A DNA stretch of 34,298 nt from Bacteroidia bacterium (GCA_030427245.1 JAUHXA010000073.1:1-34298), one strand, 5' to 3'. Positions 8,059 through 16,676 are shown, counted from the stretch's first letter. Numbers and translations are program-made. The notes: a model not told the origin generated them from the sequence alone.

Positions 8059-8421
8059 GGACTGGACTTTTTAAAAAAGTTGTTAAAATAGAATTACGAA
8101 ACATAAATATCCAAATATCATACCAAGCCTGCCATTTTTTTTTTTTACCCATTAACTTGCCTATTATCAATCCTTTTTACCTGCTTCAATCTATTCGTAT
8201 TCACCTCTTTTACGAAAAATGGGATTTTTTTTTATGCAAGCAAGCTTTGTTGCACAGTTTTTGCATAACACTACTATGACAATTAAGAATTCTCAAACCC
8301 AACAAAGAAATTCAAATTCAAACGAAAGCTAAAACAGGAAAAAGCATGAATCTTTTGAATTTGAGCTTGTGATTTGAAATTGATTTTAAACTCATTAATC
8401 CCCATTTAAGCCAACCCATTT
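8059..8421. other. 363-bp divergent intergenic region between peptide and PCAT genes
   Basis: This stretch holds the peptide promoter candidate, a pure T tract at about 8143-8155, and an 11-bp inverted repeat (8312-8322 with 8354-8364) ahead of the transporter start. A 32-codon plus-strand frame (ATG at about 8233) has no signal, leader or recognisable motif and is not called as a gene. No clear plus-strand -7 box was found. Confidence 0.5.
8083..8115 (-). promoter_or_regulatory. candidate promoter of the double-glycine peptide
   Basis: On the minus strand a TTTG box (8112-8115) is followed after 21 bp by TATTTTAA (8083-8090), which matches TAnnTTTG except for the last two bases. It ends 24 bp before the ATG at 8058, a plausible spacing for a Bacteroidota promoter. 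Confidence 0.4.
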
Positions 8422-10611
8422 ATGGCAAAGTTTCCTTTTTACAAACAGCTGGACGCAATGGACTGCGGTCCTACGTGCTTACGGATGATATCCAAGCACT
8501 ATGGAAAGCACTATACCCTCCAACACCTACGAGAACGGAGTCACATAGACCGAGAAGGGGTGTCGCTTTTGGGCATCAGTGATGCCGCCGAAAATGTTGG
8601 CTTTCATACTTTAGCTGTTACACTACCTTTTGATGTCCTTCAAGACAAAGCCCCACTTCCCTGCATTGCCCACTGGAAACAGAATCACTTCGTTGTCGTA
8701 CACAAAGTCACCAAGGACAAAGTTTTTGTAGCCGACCCTGGATTGGGATTGGTAACATATAGTATTGAAGACTTTTTGAAGGGATGGATATCGAATCGGC
8801 AAAATGGACAGACAGAAGGAGTCGTATTATTACTGGAACCCACGCCCGATTTTTACGAAGCTGAAGGACAAGCAATAGACAAAAAAAGTTTTGGCTTTCT
8901 GTTTTCATATTTCACCAAGTACAAAAAACTCATCGTCCAATTGCTACTCTGCTTACTGATAGGCAGTATGCTGCAATTGATATTTCCGTTTTTGACCCAA
9001 TCCATTGTTGATATTGGAGTCAATACCCAAGACATGAATTTTGTGTATTTGATTTTGGTGGCTCAATTGATGCTCTTTGTAGGACGAATGTCAGTGGAAT
9101 TTATACGCTCATGGATATTGCTGCACATCAGTACAAGGGTCAATATTTCGCTGATTTCGGATTTCTTAATCAAGTTGATGCGACTGCCGATTTCCTTCTT
9201 TGATACCAAAATGACGGGCGACCTTTTGCAGCGCATCTGGGACCATCACCGAATCGAAAACTTCTTGACCAATTCGAGTTTCAATACACTCTTTGGAGTG
9301 GTCAATTTGTTTATTTTCAGTTTGGTATTGGGTTTTTACAGTTCCACCATTTTACTTGTATTTTTTGGAGGTAGCATCTTGCACATTTTGTGGATACTAC
9401 TGTTTTTGAAGAAAAGAAGGGAACTAAATTTCAGAGAATTTGACCAAGCTTCTGCCAATCAAAGTGCATTGATTCAGTTGGTACAGGGAATGCAGGAAAT
9501 CAAACTCAACAACTACGAAAAACAAAAACGCTGGGAGTGGGAAGGTATTCAAGCGGCCCTCTTCAAAGTGAAAGTTAAAAGTCTTGCAGTCGAGCAGTAC
9601 CAACAAGCTGGTGGCATGTTCTTCAATGAGTTAAAGAATATTTTGGTCACTTTTATTTCGGCGCAAGAGGTCATCAATGGCAATATGACTCTTGGTATGA
9701 TGATGGCGGTTTCGTATATTATTGGTCAATTGAACTCTCCGATTTTGCAAATAATCGGTTTCATTCAGTTAGCGCAAGATGCCAAAATCAGTTTGGAGCG
9801 TTTGGGTGAAATCCATTTGCAGGCAGACGAAGAAGCGGTGGACAAACCCAAAATGACCATGCTGCCCGAAAACCGTGATTTGGTACTCGACAAATTGAGT
9901 TTTCAGTATGGTGGGCCTCATTCGCCAATGGTTTTGGAAGACATCAACCTATTCATTCCAGAAGGAAAAGTCACTGCTTTGGTCGGTACGAGTGGAAGTG
10001 GTAAAACCACAATTTTGAAGCTTTTACTAAAGTTTTATGAGCCTACGGATGGCAAAGTACGGATGGGAGAATTGGATTTGGCGCACTTATCCAACCCTTT
10101 GTGGCGCAGCAAATGTGGTGTCGTGATGCAGGAAGGGTTTATTTTCTCGGACACCATCGCCCGAAATATTGCAGTAAGTGATGAAGTGATTGACAAACGA
10201 AAACTTTTAATGGCGGTAAAAGTCGCTAATATACAAGGTTATATAGAATCTTTGCCTTTGGGCTACAATACCAAAATCGGTCAAGAGGGTGTAGGACTGA
10301 GTCAAGGTCAAAAACAACGATTATTGATTGCGAGGTCGGTCTATAAAAACCCCGATTACCTCTTTTTTGACGAAGCAACGAATGCACTTGATGCCAATAA
10401 TGAACGCATTATCATGGAAAATCTCGACCAATTCTTCAAAGGTAGAACGGTGGTCGTAGTAGCACACCGACTGAGTACGGTGCAGAATGCCGACCAGATT
10501 GTGGTTTTGGAGAAAGGCAAAATCGTAGAAGTGGGCAATCATCAGTCTTTGACAGAGCGACGGGGAGCGTATTATCATTTGGTAAAGAATCAGTTAGAAC
10601 TTGGGAATTGA
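8422..10611 (+). CDS. peptidase-containing ABC transporter (C39 peptidase - TM - NBD), PCAT/bacteriocin exporter
   Basis: 729 residues, the usual size for a PCAT. The N-terminal C39 protease domain (about 1-130) has the catalytic Cys15 in AMDCGPTC, His in HFVVVHKV and Asp in VADPGLG, so the leader-cutting triad is complete. Six hydrophobic spans follow (about 160-440). The NBD has Walker A GTSGSGKTT (about 522-530), Q-loop VVMQEGF, signature LSQGQKQR, Walker B with catalytic Glu (YLFFDEATNALD) and H-loop VVAHRLS, all intact. Such proteins cut double-glycine leaders in the cytoplasm and export the peptide. The HlyD-family gene 117 bp downstream supplies the periplasmic adaptor; a TolC-like outer-membrane partner is not in the window. 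The divergent 72-residue GG peptide is the obvious candidate substrate. Confidence 0.95.
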   Translation: MAKFPFYKQLDAMDCGPTCLRMISKHYGKHYTLQHLRERSHIDREGVSLLGISDAAENVGFHTLAVTLPFDVLQDKAPLPCIAHWKQNHFVVVHKVTKDKVFVADPGLGLVTYSIEDFLKGWISNRQNGQTEGVVLLLEPTPDFYEAEGQAIDKKSFGFLFSYFTKYKKLIVQLLLCLLIGSMLQLIFPFLTQSIVDIGVNTQDMNFVYLILVAQLMLFVGRMSVEFIRSWILLHISTRVNISLISDFLIKLMRLPISFFDTKMTGDLLQRIWDHHRIENFLTNSSFNTLFGVVNLFIFSLVLGFYSSTILLVFFGGSILHILWILLFLKKRRELNFREFDQASANQSALIQLVQGMQEIKLNNYEKQKRWEWEGIQAALFKVKVKSLAVEQYQQAGGMFFNELKNILVTFISAQEVINGNMTLGMMMAVSYIIGQLNSPILQIIGFIQLAQDAKISLERLGEIHLQADEEAVDKPKMTMLPENRDLVLDKLSFQYGGPHSPMVLEDINLFIPEGKVTALVGTSGSGKTTILKLLLKFYEPTDGKVRMGELDLAHLSNPLWRSKCGVVMQEGFIFSDTIARNIAVSDEVIDKRKLLMAVKVANIQGYIESLPLGYNTKIGQEGVGLSQGQKQRLLIARSVYKNPDYLFFDEATNALDANNERIIMENLDQFFKGRTVVVVAHRLSTVQNADQIVVLEKGKIVEVGNHQSLTERRGAYYHLVKNQLELGN

Positions 10612-10724
10612 TGGTTGTATGGTTTTATTTTTATATGGCTGAATTGTTAACTCAACTCATTCACAATAATACAACCACAAAGCAATACAATCATAAAACA
10701 ATACAGCAATAAAGCAGTAAAAAA
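10610..10724. repeat. 16-bp-period repeat in the leader of the HlyD gene
   Basis: Between the PCAT stop and the HlyD ATG three consecutive 16-bp units run at 10677-10692, 10693-10708 and 10709-10724 (consensus about ATAAARCAATACAAYC, the last decaying into poly-A). A partial earlier unit sits at about 10661-10676. At 10610-10632 a copy in inverse orientation (minus-strand ATAAAACCATACAACC) begins just inside the PCAT stop. The same arrangement recurs at 20881-21086. Confidence 0.7.
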
Positions 10725-10728
10725 AAAA

Positions 10729-12078
10729 ATGGAAGTCACCCATAAAACATACGAAGAAGGCATTTCACAAGCGGCTCACGAGTCCGAAGCAGACAAGATA
10801 GAGTTGCGGAGTGAAGAGATGCAAGACATATTGGGCTACGTGCCACATTGGATAGTTCGATGGGGGGCGAGTGTCATTTTATCCGTTTTGGTATTATTGA
10901 TACTCATATCCTATTTGGTCAAATATCCAGATGTGATTCCCGCCCGAATCACCCTACAAACCCAATCTCCACCGATTCCCGTCATTTCTCGCAACAATGG
11001 TAAGTTGATTCAACTCAATGTCGAGAATGAACAAATGGTGGTCAAAGACGAAATCGTTGGTATATTGAATAGTTCGACCGACACGAGTTCTGTTCTACAA
11101 TTGAAGTCGGAATTGAAGAAAATCGAAGGATTGGAGGTCAATCGCAGCATTGGAAAGGTAAAATTAAACTCTGTCAATCATTTGGGGGCATTGGAAGATG
11201 TGTATGCTCAACTGTTGCGGAGTGTCAATGAATACCAAACATTTCTACGGAATCAAAACCCAACCAAACAAGTGGATGCTGTTCAAAACCAGATTGCAGC
11301 CTTCAAAAATCTAAGTGCAGAATTGGAACGTCAAAGAGGAATTTACCAACGAAGAGTCGAAATATCCAAAGGAAATTATTACCGCTTTCAACAAGCATTG
11401 AGAGATGGAAATGTATCTATGATTCAAGTAGAACAAGCAGAAACAGAGTTGATTGGAAATATTCAGGGGTTGGCAAACTTGGAGGCTCGGATTCGTGAAA
11501 ACGACCTGCAAATCGGAAGCCTCAACACCAACATTGTTGGCATCAACTCCAATGCAAGTGAACAAGAAAGCACCCTCCAACGAAACATCGAACAGTCGCT
11601 CAGTAGTGTCAAGGCACAGTTGGCAAATTGGGAATTGAACCATATTTTGAGAGCTTCAATTGATGGAACGGTATCGCTGCCCGACCGCATCAAATTGCAG
11701 CAAAATATCACAATGGGCGAGGAAGTCATGACCATCGTACCTGTAGGTGGGGAGCAGCAAATTGTAGGCAAAATGCAGTTGCCGATTTATGGAGTGGGGA
11801 AAGTGAAGATTGGTCAGCGGGTCAATATCAAATTGGACAGTTATCCAAATACCGAATTTGGGATGTTGCATACTGCGGTAGCAGATATTGCAGCCGTTCC
11901 GCGTGACAATTTTTATGATGGTACGGTTTATTTACCCGATGTTTTGGTTTCTAATTACAATAAGGAATTGCCTTTCAAACAAGGAATGCAGGGAACGGCA
12001 GAGGTGATTACCGAAGACCTACGACTGATAGAACGTATCTTCAATCAATTGAAATCCATCTTCAAAAGCAACACCTAA
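10729..12078 (+). CDS. HlyD-family secretion adaptor (membrane fusion protein)
   Basis: 449 residues. A cytosolic N-terminus of about 40 residues is followed by one membrane span (about 45-68, WGASVILSVLVLLILISYLV). A lipoyl/barrel-sandwich half follows (LIQLNVENEQMVVKDEIVGIL), then a long heptad-rich coiled coil (about 110-300, rich in Gln, Glu, Asn and Leu). The second lipoyl half (ILRASIDGTVSL) and a beta-barrel (GQRVNIKLDSYPN) complete the fold, and a short amphipathic tail (IFNQLKSIFKSN) ends it. This is the standard architecture of the periplasmic adaptor joining an inner-membrane ABC exporter to an outer-membrane channel. The gene follows the PCAT on the same strand with a 117-bp gap filled by repeats, and the two are presumed to work together. 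Confidence 0.9.
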   Translation: MEVTHKTYEEGISQAAHESEADKIELRSEEMQDILGYVPHWIVRWGASVILSVLVLLILISYLVKYPDVIPARITLQTQSPPIPVISRNNGKLIQLNVENEQMVVKDEIVGILNSSTDTSSVLQLKSELKKIEGLEVNRSIGKVKLNSVNHLGALEDVYAQLLRSVNEYQTFLRNQNPTKQVDAVQNQIAAFKNLSAELERQRGIYQRRVEISKGNYYRFQQALRDGNVSMIQVEQAETELIGNIQGLANLEARIRENDLQIGSLNTNIVGINSNASEQESTLQRNIEQSLSSVKAQLANWELNHILRASIDGTVSLPDRIKLQQNITMGEEVMTIVPVGGEQQIVGKMQLPIYGVGKVKIGQRVNIKLDSYPNTEFGMLHTAVADIAAVPRDNFYDGTVYLPDVLVSNYNKELPFKQGMQGTAEVITEDLRLIERIFNQLKSIFKSNT

Positions 12079-12080
12079 GG

Positions 12081-12169
12081 ATTGTATTTGACACCTTTTT
12101 CGCTTCGCTTCAAAGATGGCAAATACAATTCTTTATTATGATGTTGGTTTATGGTGATTAAAGGTGTCA
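12081..12169 (+). terminator. hairpin region after the HlyD gene with two alternative pairings
   Basis: A 10-bp perfect stem (12081-12090 with 12120-12129) enclosing further CCTTT/AAAGATGG pairing and followed by T-rich sequence makes a likely terminator. The left arm overlaps by 2 nt a second 10-bp perfect repeat, TGACACCTTT (12089-12098) with AAAGGTGTCA (12160-12169). The two folds therefore compete for overlapping sequence. The rest of the 222-bp gap to 12300 holds no gene I can support. Confidence 0.5.
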
Positions 12170-12300
12170 CATAACTTACGAAGGCGCAAAAAAACACACC
12201 AACTTTCTTTTTTATTCCTTGTGAGAAGCATCTTGTGGATTGAAATGAGTAGTTTTATCATCAACTATTCTCTCGAATTTAAACCGACACCACAAACACA

Positions 12301-14523
12301 ATGAACTTCAAACTCTTACTTTTCTTCCTCTTCTTTCTCCACCTTCAAACCCTATTCGCTCAACCTCTCGATTTTCAACGCAATCGAAACATCACGGTTC
12401 AAAATCAATCCCATTCACTGCAATACGCATGGGCGGGAGGACTCAATACGCCCCAGTTTTCGGCTATGGACTTCGATGGTGACGGCATAGAAGATTTATT
12501 TATCTTCGACAAAACTTCTAATAAAATACTGACTTTCATCAATAAAGGAACGCCCAACCAACAAGATTATGTTTACACACCCGAATACGCTTTCCAATTT
12601 CCACCACTGCAAGATTGGGTATTGCTGAAAGACTATAATTTGGATGGAGTCAAGGACATATTCACTTACAGCATTGCAGGAGCAGGAGTAAGCGTGTATC
12701 GAGGTAAGCGGACTTCAACGAGTAGTTTGGTATTTGAATTGGCATCTGAAAGGCTTTTGTATCAAGGCGCAAATGGACCTTCAAATGTTCTGGTTACACG
12801 CATTGACATCCCTGCAATAGTCGATGTGACAGGAGATGGAGATATGGACATTTTGACCTTTGATGCTTTTGGCACAAGGGTCGAACACTATGAAAATCAA
12901 TCGCAAGAACTAACAGGAACGCCAGATGATACACTTTGGTTTGAACGAGTCAGTCAATGTTGGGGAGGATTTTCGGAGGACACCAATACCAATTTGGTCT
13001 TTTTAAACGATGAAGATTGCAGTGGAAAATCTGCTTCTTCTACTGCAAATGTACACACAGGCTCAACGATACTTGCCTTTGACTTGGAAAATGACAACGA
13101 CCAAGACTTATTGATAGGCGACTTGAGTTCCAGTAACTTGGTCTTGCTAATCAATGGAGGAACAGCCCAAAATGCTTTGATGACCGACCAAGATACAGAC
13201 TTTCCGAGCAATGACCACGAGATAGATATTTTCGTTTTTCCAGCCGCTTATTCGATAGATGTCAACAACGATGGACTACAAGATATTCTCACTGCTCCTA
13301 ACGAAGCAAAGTCAAAAAGCAGCAACCAAATATGGGCTTACTTCAATCAAGGAACAGCCGAAAACCCTCTCTTTGAACGCCAAACCGAAAACTTTCTGAC
13401 TGAAGACATGATAGATGTGGGGGAAGGAGCTTATCCCGCTTTTGTGGATTACAATGCAGATGGCTTGATGGATTTTATGATTGGCAACAAAGGTGATTTC
13501 GATACAAAAAACCAAGTATATGTTGATGCTCGTTTGACCCTTTTTGAAAATGTGGGTACGCCTGAAATACCTACCTTTGAGTGGGTTAGCGACGATTACT
13601 TCAATATGAGTGAACACCATTTGTTGGGTTTGTATCCTGCGTTTGGAGATGTGGACGGTGATGGCGACGAAGATATGATAGCAGGAGACGAAGCGGGGCG
13701 ATTGCATTATTTTGAAAATACGGCTGCTCCCAACGAAGCTCTGCAATTGGAGCTACATACGTTTGAACTTTTGACCTTAGTTCCAGATGATTATTCGGTA
13801 GTTCCTTTTTTGGTGGATATAGATGGTGACGAAAAAATGGATTTATTGGTGGGTACTGCAAAGGGGCGCATTTTCCACTTTCGGAATTTCACCACTCCAG
13901 AATCCGAAACGCCACTTTTTTCTATGGAAAGCCAAAGATGGGGCGATGTTTCGGTGCGAAGCTTCAATTTTTCGAGGGGAAGTGCTGCGCCTGTTGTGAC
14001 AACTTTGGACGATACAGGCAAGCAATATTTAATTGTGCAAAGTGAAGGCGGTAATTTATCGCTTTTTGAAGGGCTCGAAAAAGATACTTTTGACTTGGTA
14101 ACAGATAATTATTCGTTTATCAATGAAGGTGGACGAGGTGGTTTGGCAGTAGCGGATTTGGACGGTGATAGACAGAAAGATTTATTGGTCGGCAATCGTC
14201 GAGGCGGAGTCGCATTGTATTCGCAAAGTTTGGTTTGGAATAACATTGAAGAAAACCCAGTCAATACCGAGATACTCGTTTTCCCAAATCCTTGTGCTTC
14301 AAGGTGTGAAATTTATTTCAAAGGTTGGGGGGACTTCTCTGCAATAAAACTGCCCATTTTTGCGCTCTACAACATTGAAGGTAAGCAAGTAAGAGGGCAG
14401 AAAGATGTGGATTACTCCAATAACTCACTATCCATTGATGTGGAAGATTTGCCGCAAGGAATTTATTTTTTTGAAGTAATCACCGAGAATAGCAGAAAAG
14501 TGGGTAAATTGTTGGTGAATTAA
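12301..14523 (+). CDS. secreted FG-GAP/VCBS-repeat protein with T9SS type A sorting domain
   Basis: 740 residues. The signal peptide (about 1-21) has an FFLFFLHLQTLFAQ core and ends in AQ. Nine or so calcium-type D-x-D/N-x-D-G-x-x-D repeats are visible, such as DFDGDGIEDLFIF, DVTGDGDMDILTF, DVNNDGLQDIL, DYNADGLMDFMIG, DVDGDGDEDMIAG and DLDGDRQKDLLVG, arranged like integrin beta-propeller blades. The last 80 residues (from about 660) form a Por secretion/T9SS type A domain: ILVFPNPC, then YNIEGKQV, LPQGIYFFEV and a final KVGKLLVN. The protein is therefore exported by Sec, crosses the outer membrane through T9SS and is anchored or released. The ligand is unknown; adhesion or carbohydrate contact is a family-level guess. 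The plsC-like gene starts 14 bp after the stop and may share the transcript. Confidence 0.93.
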   Translation: MNFKLLLFFLFFLHLQTLFAQPLDFQRNRNITVQNQSHSLQYAWAGGLNTPQFSAMDFDGDGIEDLFIFDKTSNKILTFINKGTPNQQDYVYTPEYAFQFPPLQDWVLLKDYNLDGVKDIFTYSIAGAGVSVYRGKRTSTSSLVFELASERLLYQGANGPSNVLVTRIDIPAIVDVTGDGDMDILTFDAFGTRVEHYENQSQELTGTPDDTLWFERVSQCWGGFSEDTNTNLVFLNDEDCSGKSASSTANVHTGSTILAFDLENDNDQDLLIGDLSSSNLVLLINGGTAQNALMTDQDTDFPSNDHEIDIFVFPAAYSIDVNNDGLQDILTAPNEAKSKSSNQIWAYFNQGTAENPLFERQTENFLTEDMIDVGEGAYPAFVDYNADGLMDFMIGNKGDFDTKNQVYVDARLTLFENVGTPEIPTFEWVSDDYFNMSEHHLLGLYPAFGDVDGDGDEDMIAGDEAGRLHYFENTAAPNEALQLELHTFELLTLVPDDYSVVPFLVDIDGDEKMDLLVGTAKGRIFHFRNFTTPESETPLFSMESQRWGDVSVRSFNFSRGSAAPVVTTLDDTGKQYLIVQSEGGNLSLFEGLEKDTFDLVTDNYSFINEGGRGGLAVADLDGDRQKDLLVGNRRGGVALYSQSLVWNNIEENPVNTEILVFPNPCASRCEIYFKGWGDFSAIKLPIFALYNIEGKQVRGQKDVDYSNNSLSIDVEDLPQGIYFFEVITENSRKVGKLLVN

Positions 14524-14537
14524 TAGATTAAAACCTT

Positions 14538-15890
14538 ATGCTCTACGCCTTTCTAAAACTCATTTTCCGCATAACCCTCCGAGTATTTTTTCGGCAATAC
14601 AAAGTCGTCAATCGGCATTTGATTCCCAAAAAAGGCCCTTTGATAGTGGTGTCGAACCATCCGAGTACCTTCATGGACCCAATCATTGCAGCGAGCCTAT
14701 TGAAGCAAGAGGTGTATTTCATTGCCAAAGGAACACTTTTCAATACGAGATTTAAGAACTGGGCTATGAGCAACATAATGAATGCCATTCCTGTCTATCG
14801 CCAACAAGACAATCCCAGTAAATTGAAGCAAAACGATGCCATTTTCGAACGGTGTTTTGAGTTTTTGGAGCAGAAAGGCACGCTGATTATTTTTCCAGAA
14901 GGAACGAGCATCAACGAGAGGCGACTACGGGAAATCAAAACGGGAACAGCGAGGATTGCATTAGGGGCAGAGGCAAGGAATGATTTTGACTTAGGTGTTT
15001 CGATTTTGACCATCGGCGTCAATTACAGCGATGCTTCGACATTTCGGAGCGATGTGTGGGTGAATATTGACGAACCTATCGAAGTGAAAGAATTTAAGGA
15101 AGCGTATCATCAAGATGCGTTTAAGGCAGTGAGGGCTTTGACGGAGGTGATTCGGCAGCGATTGGAGAAAAACCTAATTATTACAGAAGATGATACGGAA
15201 GACGAATTTGTGCAACAGATTGAGGCGATTTACAAAAATCAACTGATTGCTGATTTGGATTTAGACCCCAAAGAACACGCTTTTACGCTGACGAGGGGCA
15301 TTGTAGATGCGGTGAAGCATTTTGAAGAAATGGACGTGACGAGGGTGGAAACATTGAAGGGAAAAGTGAGTTCCTACATGACCCAACTTGGAGAATTGGA
15401 TTTGGAAGATAGTTTTTTGGCGCAAGACAAAAAGCGCAAGCGCAATATTTTTCGGGATAGTGTGTGGATGTTGGTCACGTTGATTTTGGGTTTTCCTTTG
15501 TATCTGTATGGACTTATCAACAACTACATTCCCTATATTCTTCCTTCTAAAATTGCGGCTCTGCTGACGAAAGACGAGGAATACGTGGGACCCATCAAAA
15601 TGACCAGTGGTATTTTTACCTTTTCGCTTTTTTATGCCCTTCAAACCTACTTATTTCACCAATATCTTTCCCCAAATGAATGGTGGACTTTGGCGTATGC
15701 GCTGAGTTTACCAATTTCGGGCTTTTTTGCGATGGGTTATTGGCAACATTCGGGTAAGTTCCTGAAACATTGGCGTTTGATTTCACTTTTCTATCAAAAA
15801 ACTGCCGAGATAGGAAGTTTATTGCAGCAACGGACGGCGATTATCGAAATATTGGAGGAGGCGAAAGTGGAGTATTTTGAAGAGAAATAA
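14538..15890 (+). CDS. PlsC-like glycerol-phosphate acyltransferase family protein
   Basis: 450 residues. The N-terminal 220 hold the acyltransferase domain: motif I VSNHPSTFMDP (NHx4D-type), motif II around FIAKGTLFNTRFKN, motif III FPEGTSINERRLREIKTGTARIA, and VGVNYSDAS-like motif IV. Known enzymes acylate lysophosphatidic acid or related lipids at the membrane. The C-terminal half is unusual for plain PlsC. It has a charged helical region (about 215-300) and then two to four hydrophobic segments (about 310-420, LVTLILGFPLYLYGLINNY and others), so this is the longer membrane-anchored type found in Bacteroidota. The substrate is not defined by sequence. The 14-bp gap to the T9SS gene upstream suggests co-transcription. 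Confidence 0.88.
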   Translation: MLYAFLKLIFRITLRVFFRQYKVVNRHLIPKKGPLIVVSNHPSTFMDPIIAASLLKQEVYFIAKGTLFNTRFKNWAMSNIMNAIPVYRQQDNPSKLKQNDAIFERCFEFLEQKGTLIIFPEGTSINERRLREIKTGTARIALGAEARNDFDLGVSILTIGVNYSDASTFRSDVWVNIDEPIEVKEFKEAYHQDAFKAVRALTEVIRQRLEKNLIITEDDTEDEFVQQIEAIYKNQLIADLDLDPKEHAFTLTRGIVDAVKHFEEMDVTRVETLKGKVSSYMTQLGELDLEDSFLAQDKKRKRNIFRDSVWMLVTLILGFPLYLYGLINNYIPYILPSKIAALLTKDEEYVGPIKMTSGIFTFSLFYALQTYLFHQYLSPNEWWTLAYALSLPISGFFAMGYWQHSGKFLKHWRLISLFYQKTAEIGSLLQQRTAIIEILEEAKVEYFEEK

Positions 15891-15927
15891 GTTTTTTTGT
15901 AAAAAAACATTTTTTTTGAAGGAACTA

Positions 15928-15960
15928 TTTGGAGATAAAAAGAATTCTATTGTATATTTG
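15928..15960 (+). promoter_or_regulatory. Bacteroidota-type promoter of tRNA-Thr
   Basis: TTTG (15928-15931) and TATATTTG (15953-15960) are separated by 21 bp, matching the TTTG/TAnnTTTG consensus, and end 19 bp before the tRNA 5' end. Confidence 0.7.
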
Positions 15961-15979
15961 CATCCGCTAACGAAAAGCA

Positions 15980-16053
15980 GCCGGTGTAGCTCAGTTGGCC
16001 AGAGCAGCTGATTTGTAATCAGCGGGTCGGCGGTTCGAATCCGTCCACCGGCT
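15980..16053 (+). tRNA. tRNA-Thr (anticodon TGT)
   Basis: A full cloverleaf folds: acceptor GCCGGTG/CACCGGC, D stem GCTC/GAGC, anticodon stem GCTGA/TCAGC with loop TTTGTAA (anticodon TGT, reading ACA and related Thr codons), 5-nt variable loop, and T stem GGCGG/CCGTC with TTCGAAT loop. The discriminator base is T and CCA is not encoded. It is a single tRNA gene with its own promoter and terminator. Confidence 0.97.
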
Positions 16054-16067
16054 CTCAAAAGAGTCAC

Positions 16068-16110
16068 AAAGCATAAATCGTTTTTAAAAAATGGTTTATG
16101 CTTTTTTGTT
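16068..16110 (+). terminator. terminator of tRNA-Thr
   Basis: A 10-bp outer stem (16068-16077 with 16095-16104) encloses further T/A pairing, forming a long hairpin that runs into a T-rich tail just after the tRNA. Confidence 0.75.
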
Positions 16111-16167
16111 TTTGGGGATATGGGAAATTGAAGTATAAATTCATTTGATTCCAAGTTGAACCAAAAA

Positions 16168-16437
16168 CTATCCCTCCATCTCCAACAAATCTTCCCTTTC
16201 TATCTTCCGATTGTTCCACCACCAATATCCTCCCAAAATCATCGCAATACAATAAGGAGTCATAAAAAGGTACATAATGCCCGTATTCAAACCAATACCT
16301 GCATTGCCGCCATCTTCCAAGTTGCTTACTCCTACGCCTTTACACATTGCACACTGCGCTGAAGCTTCGTTTACTCCTACAAATAGAAGTAAGCCAATGA
16401 CCAATAACAGAAGGAAATATTTAAGTTGCTTATTCAT
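16168..16437 (-). CDS. small conserved-looking membrane protein with QCAMCK motif
   Basis: 89 residues. A signal peptide or first span (FLLLLVIGLLLFVGVNEASA) is followed by QCAMCKGVG, a two-cysteine CxxC motif. A linker (GGNAGIGLNTGI) leads to a second span (about 54-75, YLFMTPYCIAMILGGYWWW) and a short charged tail. The arrangement resembles a small Bacteroidota membrane protein often annotated as hypothetical. The CxxC facing the periplasm could bind metal or be redox active (inference). The function is unknown. An upstream -7 box (16519-16526) supports independent expression. Confidence 0.65.
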   Translation of the reverse strand: MNKQLKYFLLLLVIGLLLFVGVNEASAQCAMCKGVGVSNLEDGGNAGIGLNTGIMYLFMTPYCIAMILGGYWWWNNRKIEREDLLEMEG

Positions 16438-16518
16438 GTTTCGATTCTACATTTTATTGTAAGTCAAACAAAAAAAGTAGCAAATGGTTTGTGTTGTTTC
16501 CATTTGGCTTTCAGACTG

Positions 16519-16549
16519 CAAAGATACGCATGTACACTGAGAATGAAAA
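16519..16549 (-). promoter_or_regulatory. promoter of the QCAMCK membrane protein gene
   Basis: On the minus strand TATCTTTG (16519-16526) matches TAnnTTTG exactly. TTTT (16546-16549) sits 19 bp upstream where TTTG is expected. The leader to the ATG at 16437 is about 75 nt. Confidence 0.5.
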
Positions 16550-16627
16550 TTAAAAAGTGTGTTGTGTGAAATCAAAATACTCGAAAAAAGTAGGATGGGA
16601 CGGAGGGAAGGTTGTAGCAAAAGAAAA

Positions 16628-16676
16628 TAGGCAGAACCGAAATTCTGCCTACGCTAGATGCTTGCTCAAAGAGCAA
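16628..16676 (-). terminator. terminator of the pnuC transcript
   Basis: A perfect 9-bp stem (16628-16636 with 16643-16651, 6-nt loop) is followed on the minus strand by a T-rich run. It lies about 105 bp past the pnuC stop. A second small 6-bp hairpin (16662-16667 with 16671-16676) lies just before it. The rest of the 16438-16756 gap contains only the promoter described above. Confidence 0.6.

Noticed and set aside
8049-8279. 76-codon plus-strand frame opposite the GG peptide start
   Set aside because: Low-complexity hydrophobic translation through poly-T DNA, no motif, overlaps the peptide promoter; shadow frame.
8233-8331. 32-codon frame MQASFVAQFLHNTT... as a second precursor peptide
   Set aside because: No double-glycine or signal motif, Asn/Gln-rich tail from the AT-rich leader, no supporting promoter.
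10356-10578. Minus-strand frames opposite the PCAT ATPase domain
   Set aside because: Overlap the intact NBD motifs on the plus strand; no family resemblance.
10610-10724. CRISPR array
   Set aside because: Repeats are 16 bp back-to-back with no unique spacers and are degenerate; not a CRISPR.
13312-13746. 144-codon minus-strand frame inside the FG-GAP gene
   Set aside because: Antisense to repeated D-x-D-G blades, no recognisable domain; shadow frame.
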